In this document: positions 46,032 through 58,100 of the stretch, one piece after another
How the letters are laid out: each line of letters opens with the position of its first letter
How positions within the stretch are numbered: position 1 is the first letter of the stretch
Assembly: GCA_033065855.1 (NCBI GenBank)
Contig: JAVXUO010000706.1
Span: 1-64,000, forward strand
Direction: 5' to 3'
DNA length: 64,000 nt
Source of the DNA: Escallonia rubra
Taxonomy: Eukaryota > Streptophyta > Magnoliopsida > Escalloniales > Escalloniaceae
The notes under the pieces: model-generated
What the model was told of the DNA's origin: nothing
Database searches by the model: none
Seen by the model: the letters and a program-made list of their open reading frames with translations, nothing else
Made by a program: the position numbers and the translations under genes

Positions 46032-48067
46032 GCAAGCCATGCCACTGAGCCACCCACCCAAATCAGTCGGAACTGTTTTTTGTTTTTTTACTCTGTTTCA
46101 AGTGGTCAAGTGGAAGTTGTAAAATTGGGGGAAAGGAGATCATGGGAGTGGCATGGTTATAGGTTATGGGGTAAGGTAGTTATACTTAATGACCAATTAT
46201 CAATTACCACCTACATAATTGTATTTGAAAAATAGGAAAAGTAGCCAATTAGATGCTAACACGTGTATTAATGTGTATTTATAAAATAGAAAATTGTAGA
46301 AAAAAGAAATTTGAGGTTTGGAAGGCAAAAAAGGTGCCAACTAAATCCAAATATATATAGTATAGATTACTCATCACTCACTAGAGTAAACGGCCCAAAT
46401 ATCCATATCTGTTGTTCGGGGTTTGAGTTTGTATCACAAAACTGTAACGGTCAGCGTGACACATGATGCATGTGTAAAATAAAATTAATAATATTTTATA
46501 AAAAATAGTCAAACATCGTGTATAGATATTTATTATCATATTCGATAAAATAAATACTAAATAGTAGAGGTCAAAAATGTCCTTATAGATAGTTATTTAT
46601 TATCTAAATTTTTATTGTGTTCTTTTTTAAAAAAATTCTTTAGATGCCAAGTGTCATTTACCATGTCCTTGTAGATAATTACTAGTTTCCGTGGCAGCAT
46701 GTACAAAGATAAAATTAACAAAATAAAATTTAAATATTATCAAGCTTAAACTTTAGAATTTATTTTAAATATATTTTTTAAATAGACTTTAAATTAAAAA
46801 AATCATATATGTCATTTTAGGTAGTTGTTTACAATTTAATATTTTTATTTTTGTGTTGTTTTTTAAAATTTCTTGTCATGCCACTTGTCACCATTCTAGA
46901 TAAGTAGTTATATAACACTAAAGGAGTTGTTACACCAAAATGATATTCTCATTATATATAGTAGTATAGACTTGTTTGTTTTTATTTTTATTATTTATGT
47001 TTTCAGTTAAAAAAATATAATTATGTACTTTTACCATTTTGACCATCTTTTTTAGCTATTTTTCTTTCTCTCACAACAGGTGAGAGGAGTGGTTATGAGA
47101 GAGAAGGTTGGAAAAAGGTAAAAACACCTTTCACATTTTCGTACTGTTTGGATTAGTTTTTTTCAAAGTAAAAGTAAACGATAAAAGGAATCTTTTTTGT
47201 CATCATTGCAAAAACTGAAAATAAATATGGTTAAAGGACGGAGCCTAAGTTTTAGTTCGTTCGGAACTTTTTTCCATATCCGTCTATTTTCAGTCGTTCG
47301 TGTGCTCCCATGGCTAAGAAATTTATATATTTTCTCCTCGCATTTCATTCTCCACCTCCATCCAAACTATTGCTGCCAACCACCATCCAACCGACGACTA
47401 CTAGGCCAACCACCACCATCCAAACTGATGTTACCATCGAATATAGCTTCATCTCCTGCAATCTCACATAAGAATCCCAAAAGCCTAAGGCTTTTTTGAC
47501 TGTCCACGCGAGAGGCGCAAGGCTCATGTTAGAAAAAAAATGATGAGAGATTCAAATTGGATAATTGGGTGTTAGAATTGACTAATTATTGATTGTTATG
47601 CTTTTGGTTTGACATTAATTATATTTGGAAGGTCGGATGTTTGTAGTCAACTCATGGCTAGTTTGTGTGTTTTTTTATTATGGCATTAACCGGTGATGTG
47701 AGACTTATCACATTATTATGATATAAATTTTCTGTAATGTCCTTGATGACCAATTTTTTTCCTCGCCTGAATTATTAGTTAGGATCATACTTTAAAGTCT
47801 TTGTTTGAATTAGCACATTGTTGTATAAGGGTATATATGTAATGTTGTATATTTTATTTTCTTTTCTTCTGAACTCACAAACAAGGGAAATAAATGATTC
47901 TTTACTTTCTCTCTTAAACTCACAAACAATAGGAAAGAAAACTATATTAATTTCTCTTCCTTTCTCTTCTCTTCTCTTTTTTTCTTTACTTTTCTCTCCC
48001 CCCAAAACTCACAAACAAGGTATTAGTAACCGGTTAATGACTAGACCTTAATAATTCAAGAAATATC
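46032..48067. other. AT-rich, Helitron-like fragments, no gene
   Basis: Near 46644-46685 and 46880-46910 occur CCAAGTGTCATTTACC and GCCACTTGTCACC words. A second TCTATACTACTATATATAAT (minus, from 46970) looks like another Helitron 5' end. The frames at 47197-47499 and 47775-48051 are compositional. Confidence 0.4.
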
Positions 48068-50172
48068 ATGTATATGTCAATAGTAAGGCCTGATAGAGCC
48101 CTTGGCATGAGTCCAATGAGCTTGCGGCTCGTCACACCTGGCTCATGGACCCAACTGTGGGTTCGTGTCATGATAACTAAGGTCTTTCCAATTGTCGTCT
48201 ATTATAAGGGGCAAGAGTCTGCCCATTCTATTTACCAAGCTCAACGTGTTAACCACTTATTACAAAATGTCAATGGGACGGTAAAATGTTAATATTTCCA
48301 ATTTCTTGTCTTTTCTGCAACTATATCTTTATGAGCATGTTAACTATTGTGCTCTAAAACCTAGGTCTCCACCTCCTCGAGGGAGACTTTTGTGAGGCTC
48401 AAGAGTGGCTGTTTAGGCAAGAATATTTGAACACTCCTGAGTTCGAGCTCATAGGTGGTTAGGCAACCTTAGTCCCCAAGGGGTGATACTAAGTCTGGAA
48501 TTTACTGCGAACTTTAAGCTTATAGTTCCCCAGCTGAAAGTTTTAAGGCAGCAACACTCTTTGACAAACGAGGGGAAAAATGATCCCATGAGGATTTGTC
48601 GCCCCTAGGGGTCTTTCATGTCTTCTCTCTTTCTAAAAATTTAGGATCAGAAACCTCTTATTACAATCCCCATAGGATGTTTCAATAGTTAAGGTATTAT
48701 TATCAATCTATCATTGTTTTTGATGCTTTGTATTAATCTTATGAGAAGAGCACGTCTTGCTTTTGGGTTTCAAAAAAAGTACTTATTGATGGGAGAGTGG
48801 ACTTTGATTTTGTGTAATGCCATTGTATATGGAGGGAGAGCCCCTTATTCACTAAGTTCTCGAGGCATTACTTGGACAGCTTATATGACTTTCTTACTTC
48901 ACCTCCTCAAGTAAGAACACCCACGCCAGTACCTCATGCTGATAAGATGCTGAGAGTTCCCACTTTCATAAGGATACATAATTTTGAGGCCTATATATTG
49001 CAAGGTGTCGGAGCTTCTACCATCACAAGCCAAGTTTTCTTAAGGTGGTGATCATTTGTCCCCCTTCGGCTTCAACCTCTTGTATTAATAGAGGCCTAGG
49101 CTCTAGGGCTAACATGTAATGCTCACGACATGGATGCGCTGCGGTTTCATCCATTTTTCACGAGTCGATTCTTGTAACTTAATTGGACTTCTTTAAGTCA
49201 TGTTATCATAGACTTTTTGGTAGCACTATGGATCTTAGCCATAACCTAATGCCAATTTGGCGATAATTACACCCTAATATTTGTGCTTATGTTTCTTCGA
49301 GTTCAAGGCCACTATAGGTTTCATACATCTTGCTCATACACGAAGCATTCAATCTTGAGGATAACATCCTAAACTCTGGCCAAGAATCTTTTGAGGATTG
49401 TGTGGATACCTCATTTTTGTAGACTTTACTTTATCTTATATTTTAAACCAGTCCAATTCGACGCGAATCCACACCAGTCCCATCCAATTAGTCGATTTTA
49501 TTACGTTTTATTTTTAGTGCAGTCCAGTCTTGTTCGTTTATATTTGTTAGGCTTAGCCATGTCAAAGTCTAGTCTAGTTTACCTAAAATTGGGTCTTGGC
49601 TTGTTTTATTCTATCATGCTCATTTCAATGGCACGTGGGCTTTTCTTTCCGGAAAAGAGCTTTAGAGTAAAATCCTAAGCAAAGTGGTCAAAACACTATG
49701 TATTGAACAATACACTTAGGTGTACCGTTCGGTAGAGGGTAGTTACGTCTTTCATTATTTTCTTTGGTGACGGCTAATATTACACTTAGGTGTAGCGTTT
49801 GGTTTGCTAATGAACATTTCCAATAAGATAAAGCGTAAAGGAAGTGTCACCTCTATTTTGATGAAGATCATTGTAGAATGCTAAGTTAATTGAAAATTAG
49901 TGTGGTTTGAATGTGATCTTTGACAAGGTGAATAGGCATGCTCTTGATTTGGAACCGTAGGCAGATGATCTAGGTTCTTATGAAAGCACAATAACAGTTT
50001 ATGTATCTAGTTTGATTGTGGATTGAACTACGCATAAGTGAAGAGTATTTGTTGATATGGCACGCTACATCAATTGCTGATTGAGATTCAATTTTGAAAT
50101 GGTGGATTAGGTTTTAGCGTTATTGATGCTTTAGCATGAGATGGACATCTGGTTCAAGTACTCAAGTCTAAT
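48068..50172. other. Decayed sequence, possibly internal part of an LTR element
   Basis: Short protein-like runs exist (YYKGQESAHSIYQAQRVNHL near 48200; LLEGDFCEAQEWLFRQEYLN near 48375) but no family is recognised. A polypurine tract and LTR start at 51537-51551 imply that this may be the worn interior of that element. Confidence 0.35.
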
Positions 50173-50175
50173 TTA

Positions 50176-50780
50176 GGGCTCGTTTGACAAATTTTTTTTT
50201 TTGGTTTTCAGTTTTTAAAGAGCAGCTTAAATTTTTTTTTTTATAAAAACAAGTGGGTGTTTGATAACCCCTTTTTTTTTAATTTTTTTTTTGGTGTTTG
50301 GTAACCCTTTTTATTTTGTTTTTTTTTTTTGGGTGGTTTGCGGTGGCGGTGGTGGGGCGTAGCGGTGGTCGATGGTGGTGGTGGTGGTGGTGGCCGATGG
50401 CTGCCGGCAGTCACCGGCGGCCGGAGGTGGCTGCCGGTAGTTGCCAGCGGTGGTCGCCAGCGGCCGGAGGTGGCTGCCGGCAGTCGCCGTCGGTGGTCGC
50501 TGGCGGCCGGAGGTGGCTACCAGCAGTCTCCGGCGGTGGTCACCGGTGGCCGGCAGTGGTCGCCTGAGGTGGCTACTGGCGATGGGAGGGTGGTGGTGGT
50601 CTAAAAAAAAAAAAATCAAAAGTGAAAAAAAAAAAACCAATTTTTGGAGGTTTTCTTTTACTGTTCAGGTTAAAAACTGGTTTTTTAAATTGAAAAAAAA
50701 AATGGTTACCAAACGCTCCTTTTTTTTTCAGTTTTTAAAACTGAAAAAAAAAGAGCAAATTTTTTTTGTCAAACTGGCCC
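50176..50780. mobile_element. Tourist-like MITE that holds a GC-rich minisatellite
   Basis: TTA flanks both sides (50173-50175 and 50781-50783). Ends GGGCTCGTTTGACAAATTTT and AATTTTTTTTGTCAAACTGG then CCC form an inverted repeat, followed inside by AAAAACTGAAAAA and TTTCAGTTTTTAA words that pair. The centre (50335-50605) is a GGT/GGC minisatellite. The Gly/Pro-rich frames on both strands derive from it. Confidence 0.8.
50335..50605. repeat. GC-rich minisatellite, 43-bp unit
   Basis: CCGGAGGTGGCTGCCGG recurs at 50421, 50464 and 50507, a 43-bp period. A (GGT)n run precedes it (50370-50390). Confidence 0.82.
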
Positions 50781-50783
50781 TTA

Positions 50784-51536
50784 ATTGCTACCTACCTTCT
50801 TAGTTCAAGAATTGTAAGCGTCAATCAAAGGAAATGGATGAAGTATAAGACTATGATCAGTGAGTGTTCTTGAGTAGCTCTATCAAATGAGTGGAGATAG
50901 ACAGTAAATATTGTGATTGTGAATCATAAGTTGTATGAAGACTTAGAACCTACACCTAGGTAGATGTGTGATACATGTATGTGTAAAAATCAAAATTTGG
51001 GTCCTTTTTAAGTAATACCTTTCTATGTGATGGATTGGGTAATAGTCTAAACTTGCTTGGATGTCGCGTTTTGATCATGTGATATTTTAAGCTTAAGCAA
51101 CGATCTAACGAGTTGGTTCTAGAAAGCTAAGTTATAATTTGAATCATGTAGTATGAAGTTGGTGACACATTGGAATCTTGCCCAAATTTGTGACTCATGT
51201 TCGTGATTCGTGTCTTGAAGTGTTATGTAATAACTTGTCTCAACTTGGGCTTACGGTCAATTGTAACAACTCAATGGAACTCTTAGCAACCATTGCGAAT
51301 TGATGAGACTACATGTGTTTAGCGTCAAGTAATAGTACAAAAGGAGATATGTTGAACCATAGAGATCGCTTTACACAATTGTAGTGACCCTAAACGCGTA
51401 GAGAACTTACTCTGGCTTGGGGGAGCTTGCGATGCAAGAATATCAAAATTTGAAGTATAGTCGATGGATTTTTGTGATTAGGCATAGTTAAGAGCAATGA
51501 TCTTAGTAACACAAATTTCAAGGACATAGTTTTTTT
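50784..51536. other. Unassigned; interior of an LTR element by position
   Basis: No gene recognised. It leads directly into a polypurine tract. Confidence 0.35.
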
Positions 51537-51550
51537 AAAGGTGGGGAGAC
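51537..51550 (+). promoter_or_regulatory. Polypurine tract
   Basis: AAAGGTGGGGAGAC directly before an LTR-like start, the usual place of the plus-strand primer of gypsy elements. Confidence 0.6.
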
Positions 51551-52920
51551 TATAACACCACGAATTTTATTTTTTTAAAAAAATTCTTATTTTGGTTTTG
51601 ACCTAATTAGTTTTGGGGTCTTGTCGTAATTTTAGAAAGCTTTGGGTGAACTTGAGAAAAATACCTAAAGTTGGAGAGTGTGCTTGATAAGATTCCTTTT
51701 TTAGGGTAAAAATATAAGTACTTCTTATGGGTTTCAGCCGTCCCATATGTTTCTCTTCCCCTTCTGCTGCTTCACGCAAGAGAGAGAGATAGAGAGAGAG
51801 GGGGAGGGAGGGTCAAATTCCGTCGATTGTGCGGTAAGCTTTAACTGTCAATATCTCATTCGTTTTATGTGTTTTTTCAATTTTTAAAAATTTGTTGTGT
51901 CCACTTAAACCTTTCATTATTAATTTTTCTTAGAATCTCACGTTTGCATATAAAAAATGGCCGTAAAATCAATGCCTCGTAGAAGTCCATAATTTTTCGA
52001 TTTCTGGCAGCCATTTCGATTTGCCATAGAAAATTCTTTACTCATTGGTTTTTTGTGATTATTATATTTATAGAAACCTCATAAAGTCTATTTTGAATTT
52101 ATTGGTTTAAGTTTTCTAAGATTCGTTATCTTTCTACTTCAAAATAACCATTGAACAAAATTAGTTTGTGCATAGATGTTCTGTCTCTGTCAGCTAGTTC
52201 AATTTGCTATAGAATATTCATTATTCTTTGGTTTTTAGTGATTCTTATCTTTCTGAAAATCCCAGCAAGTCTGTTTCAACTTTGTAGTTTTGAGTTCTTG
52301 GAGATTCTTCATAATTCAGCTTCAAAATGGTCAATGTATAAAACTAATTTTTGCTGAAAAATGTTATTTCTAGAATTACATATTAGGTCATTTCAACGAT
52401 GATAGACTTAAACCAGTCACCTTTACCATTTTTGTTAGCCCCCAGACCTCTATAAATTGATGCCATGGGCTACAAACTAAATATTCTTCTTGTGGGACTT
52501 CCTCTTTGGAAATTTAGGTCTTCCTCCCTATATGTTTAGGACCTTTCTACAAAACAAAATTCTGCCAAAAACCCTAGAAATAGATAAGGCTATGAATTAG
52601 ATAACTTAAGGAAGATTATTTTTATTAAGTAGAATTATATGGGTGATAATTAAGTGTTCGGGAGCTAAATAAGCGGTTAGGGTGGCATTGGTGGGTTTAG
52701 TGCTAAGTAAGTAAAATCAAATAAAAGAATTTGTTCGATAAAGAATTATGGAGGGAAATTATAAAAGAAAGTATTGTGGTGGAAATGTAAATAAAGAAAG
52801 TCTAAATAATGGCTGTGAACAGTAATGAAGAAGAACATAAAACAGAGGGGGAAAGAAAGAAGAAAATAGGAAGAAGAGAGGGAAAAGGGAGAAGAAAGAA
52901 AGGAAAAAAAAAGGATTTTC
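51551..52920 (+). repeat. LTR start (right boundary unknown)
   Basis: TATAACACCACGAATTTTAT follows the polypurine tract, and it looks like a TGTAACACC start with one G-to-A change. Further on are a GA run (51779-51812), AATTCCGTCGATTGTGCGGTAAG (in two parts, 51815-51837), then AT-rich DNA. The same order, read on the minus strand, occurs in 14194-17977 (ATTCCGGCGATCGTCC, then CGGTAAG), so both seem to be LTRs of one family. I could not find the end. Confidence 0.5.
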
Positions 52921-53299
52921 AAACCCTAACAGGGTAATTCATCTTCTTTGAATGAATTATGTGTAATTCTTGTATAAAGTTTGTGTGTTTTCGTTTGAAG
53001 GTCCCCGTGTGTATTTGTGTATTTGATATAAATGTTTGTTGAAGCAGTACAGTGTTGAAAGGCTCCCTCTCTTTTTTTATGTCTGTTGTCGGGGAAAGAT
53101 GGTTCGTTGCCACGTAGAGTGGTCACAAAGGATGCAACCTGAGTTGGCTTCCAAGTAGACAAAGTGGGAGACAACAAGGATGGAGTAAGGGCTGAGAGCA
53201 AGGCTCCCAGGCAGGTCGCGAGGGCTGGCAGCACCGCGTAAGTAGGGTGACGATGAATAGGGGCGGTAGTCGACAGTCCGCGCCAAAGGGCAACTTCAA

Positions 53300-53880
53300 T
53301 GGTCCGACGTTAGGAATCCAAATATCTTTCTCTCACTAGAAATTCAGAGAGAATGAGTTTTAGAGAGAGAAAGTGAAAATATCAAATGAGAGAAAAGTCC
53401 TCAAATAAGCTCCAAAGCCCACTATATATAGGCACAAATGCGCGCGTGTCATCAGCCAACACGTGTCGTCCACCGGAAGTGACACGCCGCCGGGGGGGGT
53501 CCCATAGTATTAATTGTCCATTGAATTGCCGGTCCCCGAGTTCGTGCCGCCCTGCCTTTGCCGCGTCCCGCTGCCTGTCCGAGGACGCTGACCCCACAAT
53601 GGTAGCATCGGCAGAGTAGCCCGTTGCCCCAGCCTCCAGTCCAAGCCCTTACTGAATCCCACAAGATGCGTCATGAGACGCGCAGAGATCCTGGCAGTGG
53701 TGAGGGTTGCCCCTGTAGCCAACTGCCAGGCGGGCAAGCGCGATGCCCTCCAAGGACCTGCTCCAGTCCCGGAGTGACCCGGGGGTCATTGCCTTGGCGG
53801 TGTCAATGGTCAATGGTAGCATGAATGGACGTGGTCGCAGTTCAGTGCTCAGAGTCCGTGGTGGGGGGTCCTCGTGTAGG
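53300..53880 (-). repeat. LTR-like region of the Tat element (limits approximate)
   Basis: In minus sense it has CCTATATATAG at 53432-53422, then a CT-rich leader (53330-53395) with CTCTCTCTAAAACTC. These look like the promoter and R/U5 part of an LTR. The ends could not be fixed, and the true left end may lie further left, towards 53100. Confidence 0.5.
53422..53432 (-). promoter_or_regulatory. TATA box of the LTR
   Basis: CCTATATATAG on the minus strand, followed about 30 bases on by the CT-rich leader. Confidence 0.55.
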
Positions 53881-53911
53881 AGCACTATGAGCGGAGCCCC
53901 CCAAAGCCCGT

Positions 53912-54530
53912 CGGTTGATTGTGCCGACGAGGGCCGGAGCCCCCAGTTGATTATGCCGGTGAGGGATTTAGGGTTGTGAGCTCATCCTGTCGCGAGGGCC
54001 GAAGCCCATCGGTTGATTGTGCTGGCGAAGGCCGCAGCCCCTGGTTGATTGTGCCGGCGAGGGCTTTAGGGTTGTGAGCCCGTCCCTCTGCGAAGGTCGG
54101 TGCCTGTCGGTTGGGTATGCGGGCGAGGGCCGGAGCCCCCGGTTGATTGTGCGGGTGATGGCCAAAGCCCCCGGTTGATTGTGCAGGCGAGGGCCTTAGT
54201 GTTGTGAGCCCGTCCCGCCGCGAGGGCCGGAGCCCGTCGATTGGTTGTGCGGGTGAGGGCCGAAGCCCCTGGTCGATTATGCCGGCGAGGGCTTTAGGGT
54301 TGTGAGCCCGTCCCGCTGTGAGGGCCGGAGCCCGTCGGTCGATTGTGCGGGTGAAGGCCGGAGCCCTTGGTTGCTTATGCCAGTGAGGGCTTTAGGGTTG
54401 TGAGACCGTCCCGCCCCGAGGGTCGGAGCCCGTCGGTTGGTCGTGCGGGCGAGGGCCAGAGACCCCGGTTGATTGTGCGGGCGAGGGCCGGAGCCCCCGG
54501 TTGATTGTGCCGGCGAGGGCTTTTGGGGGG
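53912..54530. repeat. Minisatellite with higher-order 98-bp period
   Basis: The basic unit GGTTGATTGTGCCGGCGAGG then GCCGGAGCCCC is about 31-33 bp. Three units make a block with GAGGGCTTTAGGGTTGTGAG then CCCGTCCCGC. Block starts (CGGTTGATT or variants) lie at 53912, 54010, 54118, 54238, 54336 and 54434, giving periods of 98, 108, 120, 98 and 98 bp; the longer ones carry extra sequence. The region lies between the antisense ORF and the LTR, where Tat elements often carry tandem repeats. Confidence 0.88.
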
Positions 54531-54589
54531 AAAAAAGGTGGTTTTAATTTTTTTAAATGGGTGGTTGAGATTGAAGGGTGGCCCACCCC

Positions 54590-54598
54590 TATAAATAG
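54590..54598 (+). promoter_or_regulatory. TATA box facing the mobile-domain ORF
   Basis: TATAAATAG on the plus strand, in CACCCCTATAAATAGTGAAG. A start of transcription near 54625 and the ATG at 54683 (context GAAATGGTGAG) would follow at normal distances. Confidence 0.5.
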
Positions 54599-54639
54599 TG
54601 AAGAGGGAAATAGATTGTGGAAAAAAGCTCATTTGCATC

Positions 54640-55120
54640 TTTGATCAAGAAAGAGAGAAGAGTCAAGAGAGAAAAAATCGAAATGGTGAGAGAAGGGAAA
54701 CAAGTGGCCGAGGGGTCGTTGGGGGATGGGGGTCGGCGGGGGCAGGGGATCGGCGGGGGTGGAGAGAAGGAGAAAAGAGGGGAAGGGGGAAGGAGGGAAG
54801 AAAGAGGGGAAATGGGAGGGGGCTCGGCCGGAAAGGGGGTCGACGGGGGGAGGCAGCGCGGCGGTGAAAGCTGGGTTGTCCGGGGAAGGGGGCTCGTCCG
54901 CAAGAGGTGGGTTGGCTACCCCTGGGGGGTTGGCCAGCACGGGGGAGAAAAGAATGGAAGGGAGGGAGGAAAGGGGAGAGAGGGGAAGGGGTCGGCCGCA
55001 CGAGGTGGCTCGACCACTCGAGGGGGCTCGGCCACCCCTAGGAGGTCAGCCGGACATGGAGGTTTGGGGGGAGCTACCGTAGGGGGGCAGAAAAAGGGAA
55101 GGACACCGAGAAGAGAGGGG
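54640..55120 (+). repeat. GA-rich tract
   Basis: Plus strand dominated by G and A. It yields long Gly/Arg/Glu-rich frames (54598-55135) and Pro/Ser-rich ones on the other strand, all compositional. The N-terminal part of the mobile-domain ORF could pass through here. Confidence 0.6.
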
Positions 55121-55121
55121 G

Positions 55122-58100
55122 TTGGCAGTCCCTAGGGGGTCAGTGGGGGTAGGGGGGTCGGCGGGGCCAAGGGCCGGGGCCAAGGCCACACCTGCCGAGC
55201 CAGTGCCCGCTCCGAAGAAGCTGAAGCAGAAGGTGGTGGCAAAATTAGGAGGTGGTGCGGTGAGCGCAGCGCGACCACCTCAGGTTGTGACGATGGAGCC
55301 AGTGCTGGTACCACCGACAGATAATGAGGCCGCAACTGCGCCTGGTTGTGAGACGGGGTTACCATTGGAGTTTGACAATGCATTGGTGAGAACTTATGAT
55401 GCGGAGCCGGACAAGACAAGCACGCTGCTGGGCATGAAGGGAATAGTACCAGCCGTGCCTGACCGAGATTTATGGAGGGAGTTGGCCATCCGGGTGGCTG
55501 ATGGTGCGTTCACGGGGCCTTGGAGTGGTGCGTCGATGGGCGAGGAGCCGCGAGTGCCGTCACCATATGTGCGAGCGCCGAGCTGGGAGGATGCGCCCGT
55601 GCCGTCGCCGAGCTATGTGCCGGGGCTGTTGGTGGAGTAGGAGGATATACCCTGGGCACCTGTGGTGTTCAAGGATCATGGTGCGATGCCGCTCGGATGG
55701 GACTTCTGGTGTCGGCACATGTTAGAGATGCCGCGGTGGGATGCATTATTACAGACATTGGGGTTGTGGCCGACTGTGGACATTTCGGGGAGGGGGCTGG
55801 AGCTATATAGGGAAACACCCTGGATGACCCTGCTGCTATCGAGGTGGAGTGCTCAGACTCATACGTTTATGACGGAGTTTTGAGAGATCAGGCCCACACT
55901 GTTGGATGTGATGATGCTGACGGGGCTACCGATGCATGGAGAGTTGGATACACGTGTGACGCGACTGACTGGTGAGGAGCGTGTGTTGTAAACGCAGTTG
56001 CTGGACATGTTATCGGAGACGAGGCATCATTGGAAGGGGACGTACGGTGGGTGGCTCTGATTGTTTTACGGTACAGCGCAGTCGAGGTTGGGGCAGAGAT
56101 CGGGCACTGCTACTTATTTTGTGATGGGGCCATATCACAAGGATGAGCGATATGAGATGGCGGCCTTCCTGACGATGTTCTTATCGAGGTGAGAATTGTA
56201 CTTTGCGTTGCTCATATACGTGTTTGTGTAATTGTGTTTGATGCCTTACATAATGGATGGCATTTCTCCGAGGGTGATTCCCTTGGCGATTCGTATGGAA
56301 AAGGGAAAGCGCGTCGGGTTGGCTCCCGTGTATCTGGGCACCATGTTCTCGCGGCTGGATCAGTTTGTGAATGATGTGAAGCGGTCGCATGGACGGTTTC
56401 AGGTAACGACATATGTAGATTGGATGTTCCTGCAGAGATACCTGTATGAGTGTTTTTTGGATTACCGGCCGACAGACTACCCGCGCGAGCACCCAGTTAC
56501 GACGATGAGGACGGTGACGCATGGAGGTAGGGCACGAGGTGGCACTATGGTGTAGTGGGTCACAGGCGTTTACATGGCCGGGGATCAAGAGGCCTGATTG
56601 TCCGCTGTCACGGCTGCTAGATTCGTGTGAGGCATGCTTAGCGCGGCTGTACAGAGATATGCATGCTTCGTACAGAGTACCCCCCTGGTTGCATGGACAG
56701 GAGGTGACAAGGAACTTGACCAGGAGGGGGTCCTTGGTGCCGGCAGATGTTGCGCTGTTGGTAGCATACTTTCCGGGGTGGCTGCCAGTGATGACGGATG
56801 ATGGTGGGAAGCCCGCGGAGAACCTGTACTTCATGGCGCGTTATTGTCTGGACCGGCTATCGCAGTCGTTTGGCTATGACTTGGAGTCGCCATGCGGGTA
56901 TCGCGGTCCGTTGAGTATGACCGTCGCGTTTGGGTATACACGATATGACAGGGTTCGTGATTGGCCGACACCGGTGACGGAGTGGAGACAGTCGGGGATA
57001 GCGGTTACGGGGGCAGTGACCGTGGAGTATGCCCAGTGGTGGGAGCTGCTACGGGCGAGTTGGGCGGGGTGGTTAGCATAGCCATCCGGCACACGTCGCG
57101 TGGTGGATGTATTTGTATGTGACCGGGTGTTGAGCTTGTTATCGGCCACAACCGCAAGGCAGGCTGGTATGCTGGCGTTGGTGGCGGGGAATACGGCTGT
57201 GGGCCCTGAGAGAAATCCAGATGAGGATCCGGAAGAGGAGGGTGAGGGGTCCGAGGAGGATGCCCTGGAGGAGGAGCATGAAGAGGTGCTGGTGGTAGCG
57301 GCACCGCGGGTGCCAGGGGCCGCTTTCGACGCTTCAGGTGGGTATGATGGAGAGTGCTCGTCAGGCGAGTGCAGGCACTTCGGGCTCGCGGTTGGCAGGG
57401 TCGAAGAGGCCGTGAGAGGCATCGGAGGAGCCAGCGGTTGAGGTAATCCTTGTGGTAGCTAGTTTTTATTAAGTCTTGCTTGTTGATACCATAAGAAAAA
57501 AAACTTATGTACAGACGATTCTTTTGACATGAATATGAGGAGCAGACGGTGGAGGAAGTCGGGGATGCAGTTACAATTGCTGACGTAGAGGAGGTGGAGG
57601 CAGTTGAGGTGGATGAGCCGGCAGGCTGGGATGAGCCGGCGGTGGCTGGTACATCGGGGGCTGGCGTGAGCGGCCGGGTGAGTCTGCTGTCGAGTGCTGA
57701 GGAGAGAGTAGAGGATGTGTACGGTGGGCCGGTTGACGAGTCACTGATGTTCGATGCGAGCGGCTACTGGTGGCCAGAGACGGCGACGGAGACCGCTGTG
57801 GTTGATCGAGAGGATCCGGTAGAGTTGGAGCCTGCGGTGGCAGTCCCGATTCCGGTTCAGGAGGTGGAGATCCCGGTGCAGCCAGTGTAGTCTGTTGCGG
57901 GGACATCGTCAGGGTCGGCTGTTGAGGCGAGTGCGACGTTGATGGCGATACACTCGATGACCGTCGGTGTACAAGCCGCAGGAGGAGTGCGGGAGAGGCC
58001 TGTGAGGGTGGTGAGCGGCACAGTTGGAGAGGCGAATAGGGGATCATCGAGCGGCCAGGCTGACGTGGTAGCATGGGAGAACCTCCAATTACCATCTGAG

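Larger units (their letters stand above)
40230..46366 (-). mobile_element. Possible non-autonomous Helitron with later insertions
   Basis: On the minus strand the sequence at 46366 starts TCTATACTATATATATTTGG, preceded by A, as plant Helitron 5' ends do. At the other side, 40243-40259 is a perfect stem CCCGTGC/GCACGGG with a 3-base loop, followed on the minus strand by TTTTAGCCGGTAG. A hairpin 10-12 bases before CTRR marks Helitron 3' ends, but here the last four bases are GTAG and not CTAG. No Rep/helicase is inside. A Tourist-like MITE and several foldback elements lie within, which explains the length of 6.1 kb. It could also be two unrelated ends. Confidence 0.4.

Noticed and set aside
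50298-50803. Gly- and Trp-rich frames of 84-120 codons
   Set aside because: Translation of the GGT/GGC minisatellite; period of 43 bp is not a multiple of three.
53968-54638. Repetitive frames with NRGLRPSPA wording on the minus strand
   Set aside because: Reading of the 98-bp minisatellite; no start context or conserved domain.
54598-55135. Gly/Arg/Glu-rich frame of 172 codons
   Set aside because: GA-rich low complexity. At most it is the leader or N-terminus of the mobile-domain gene.
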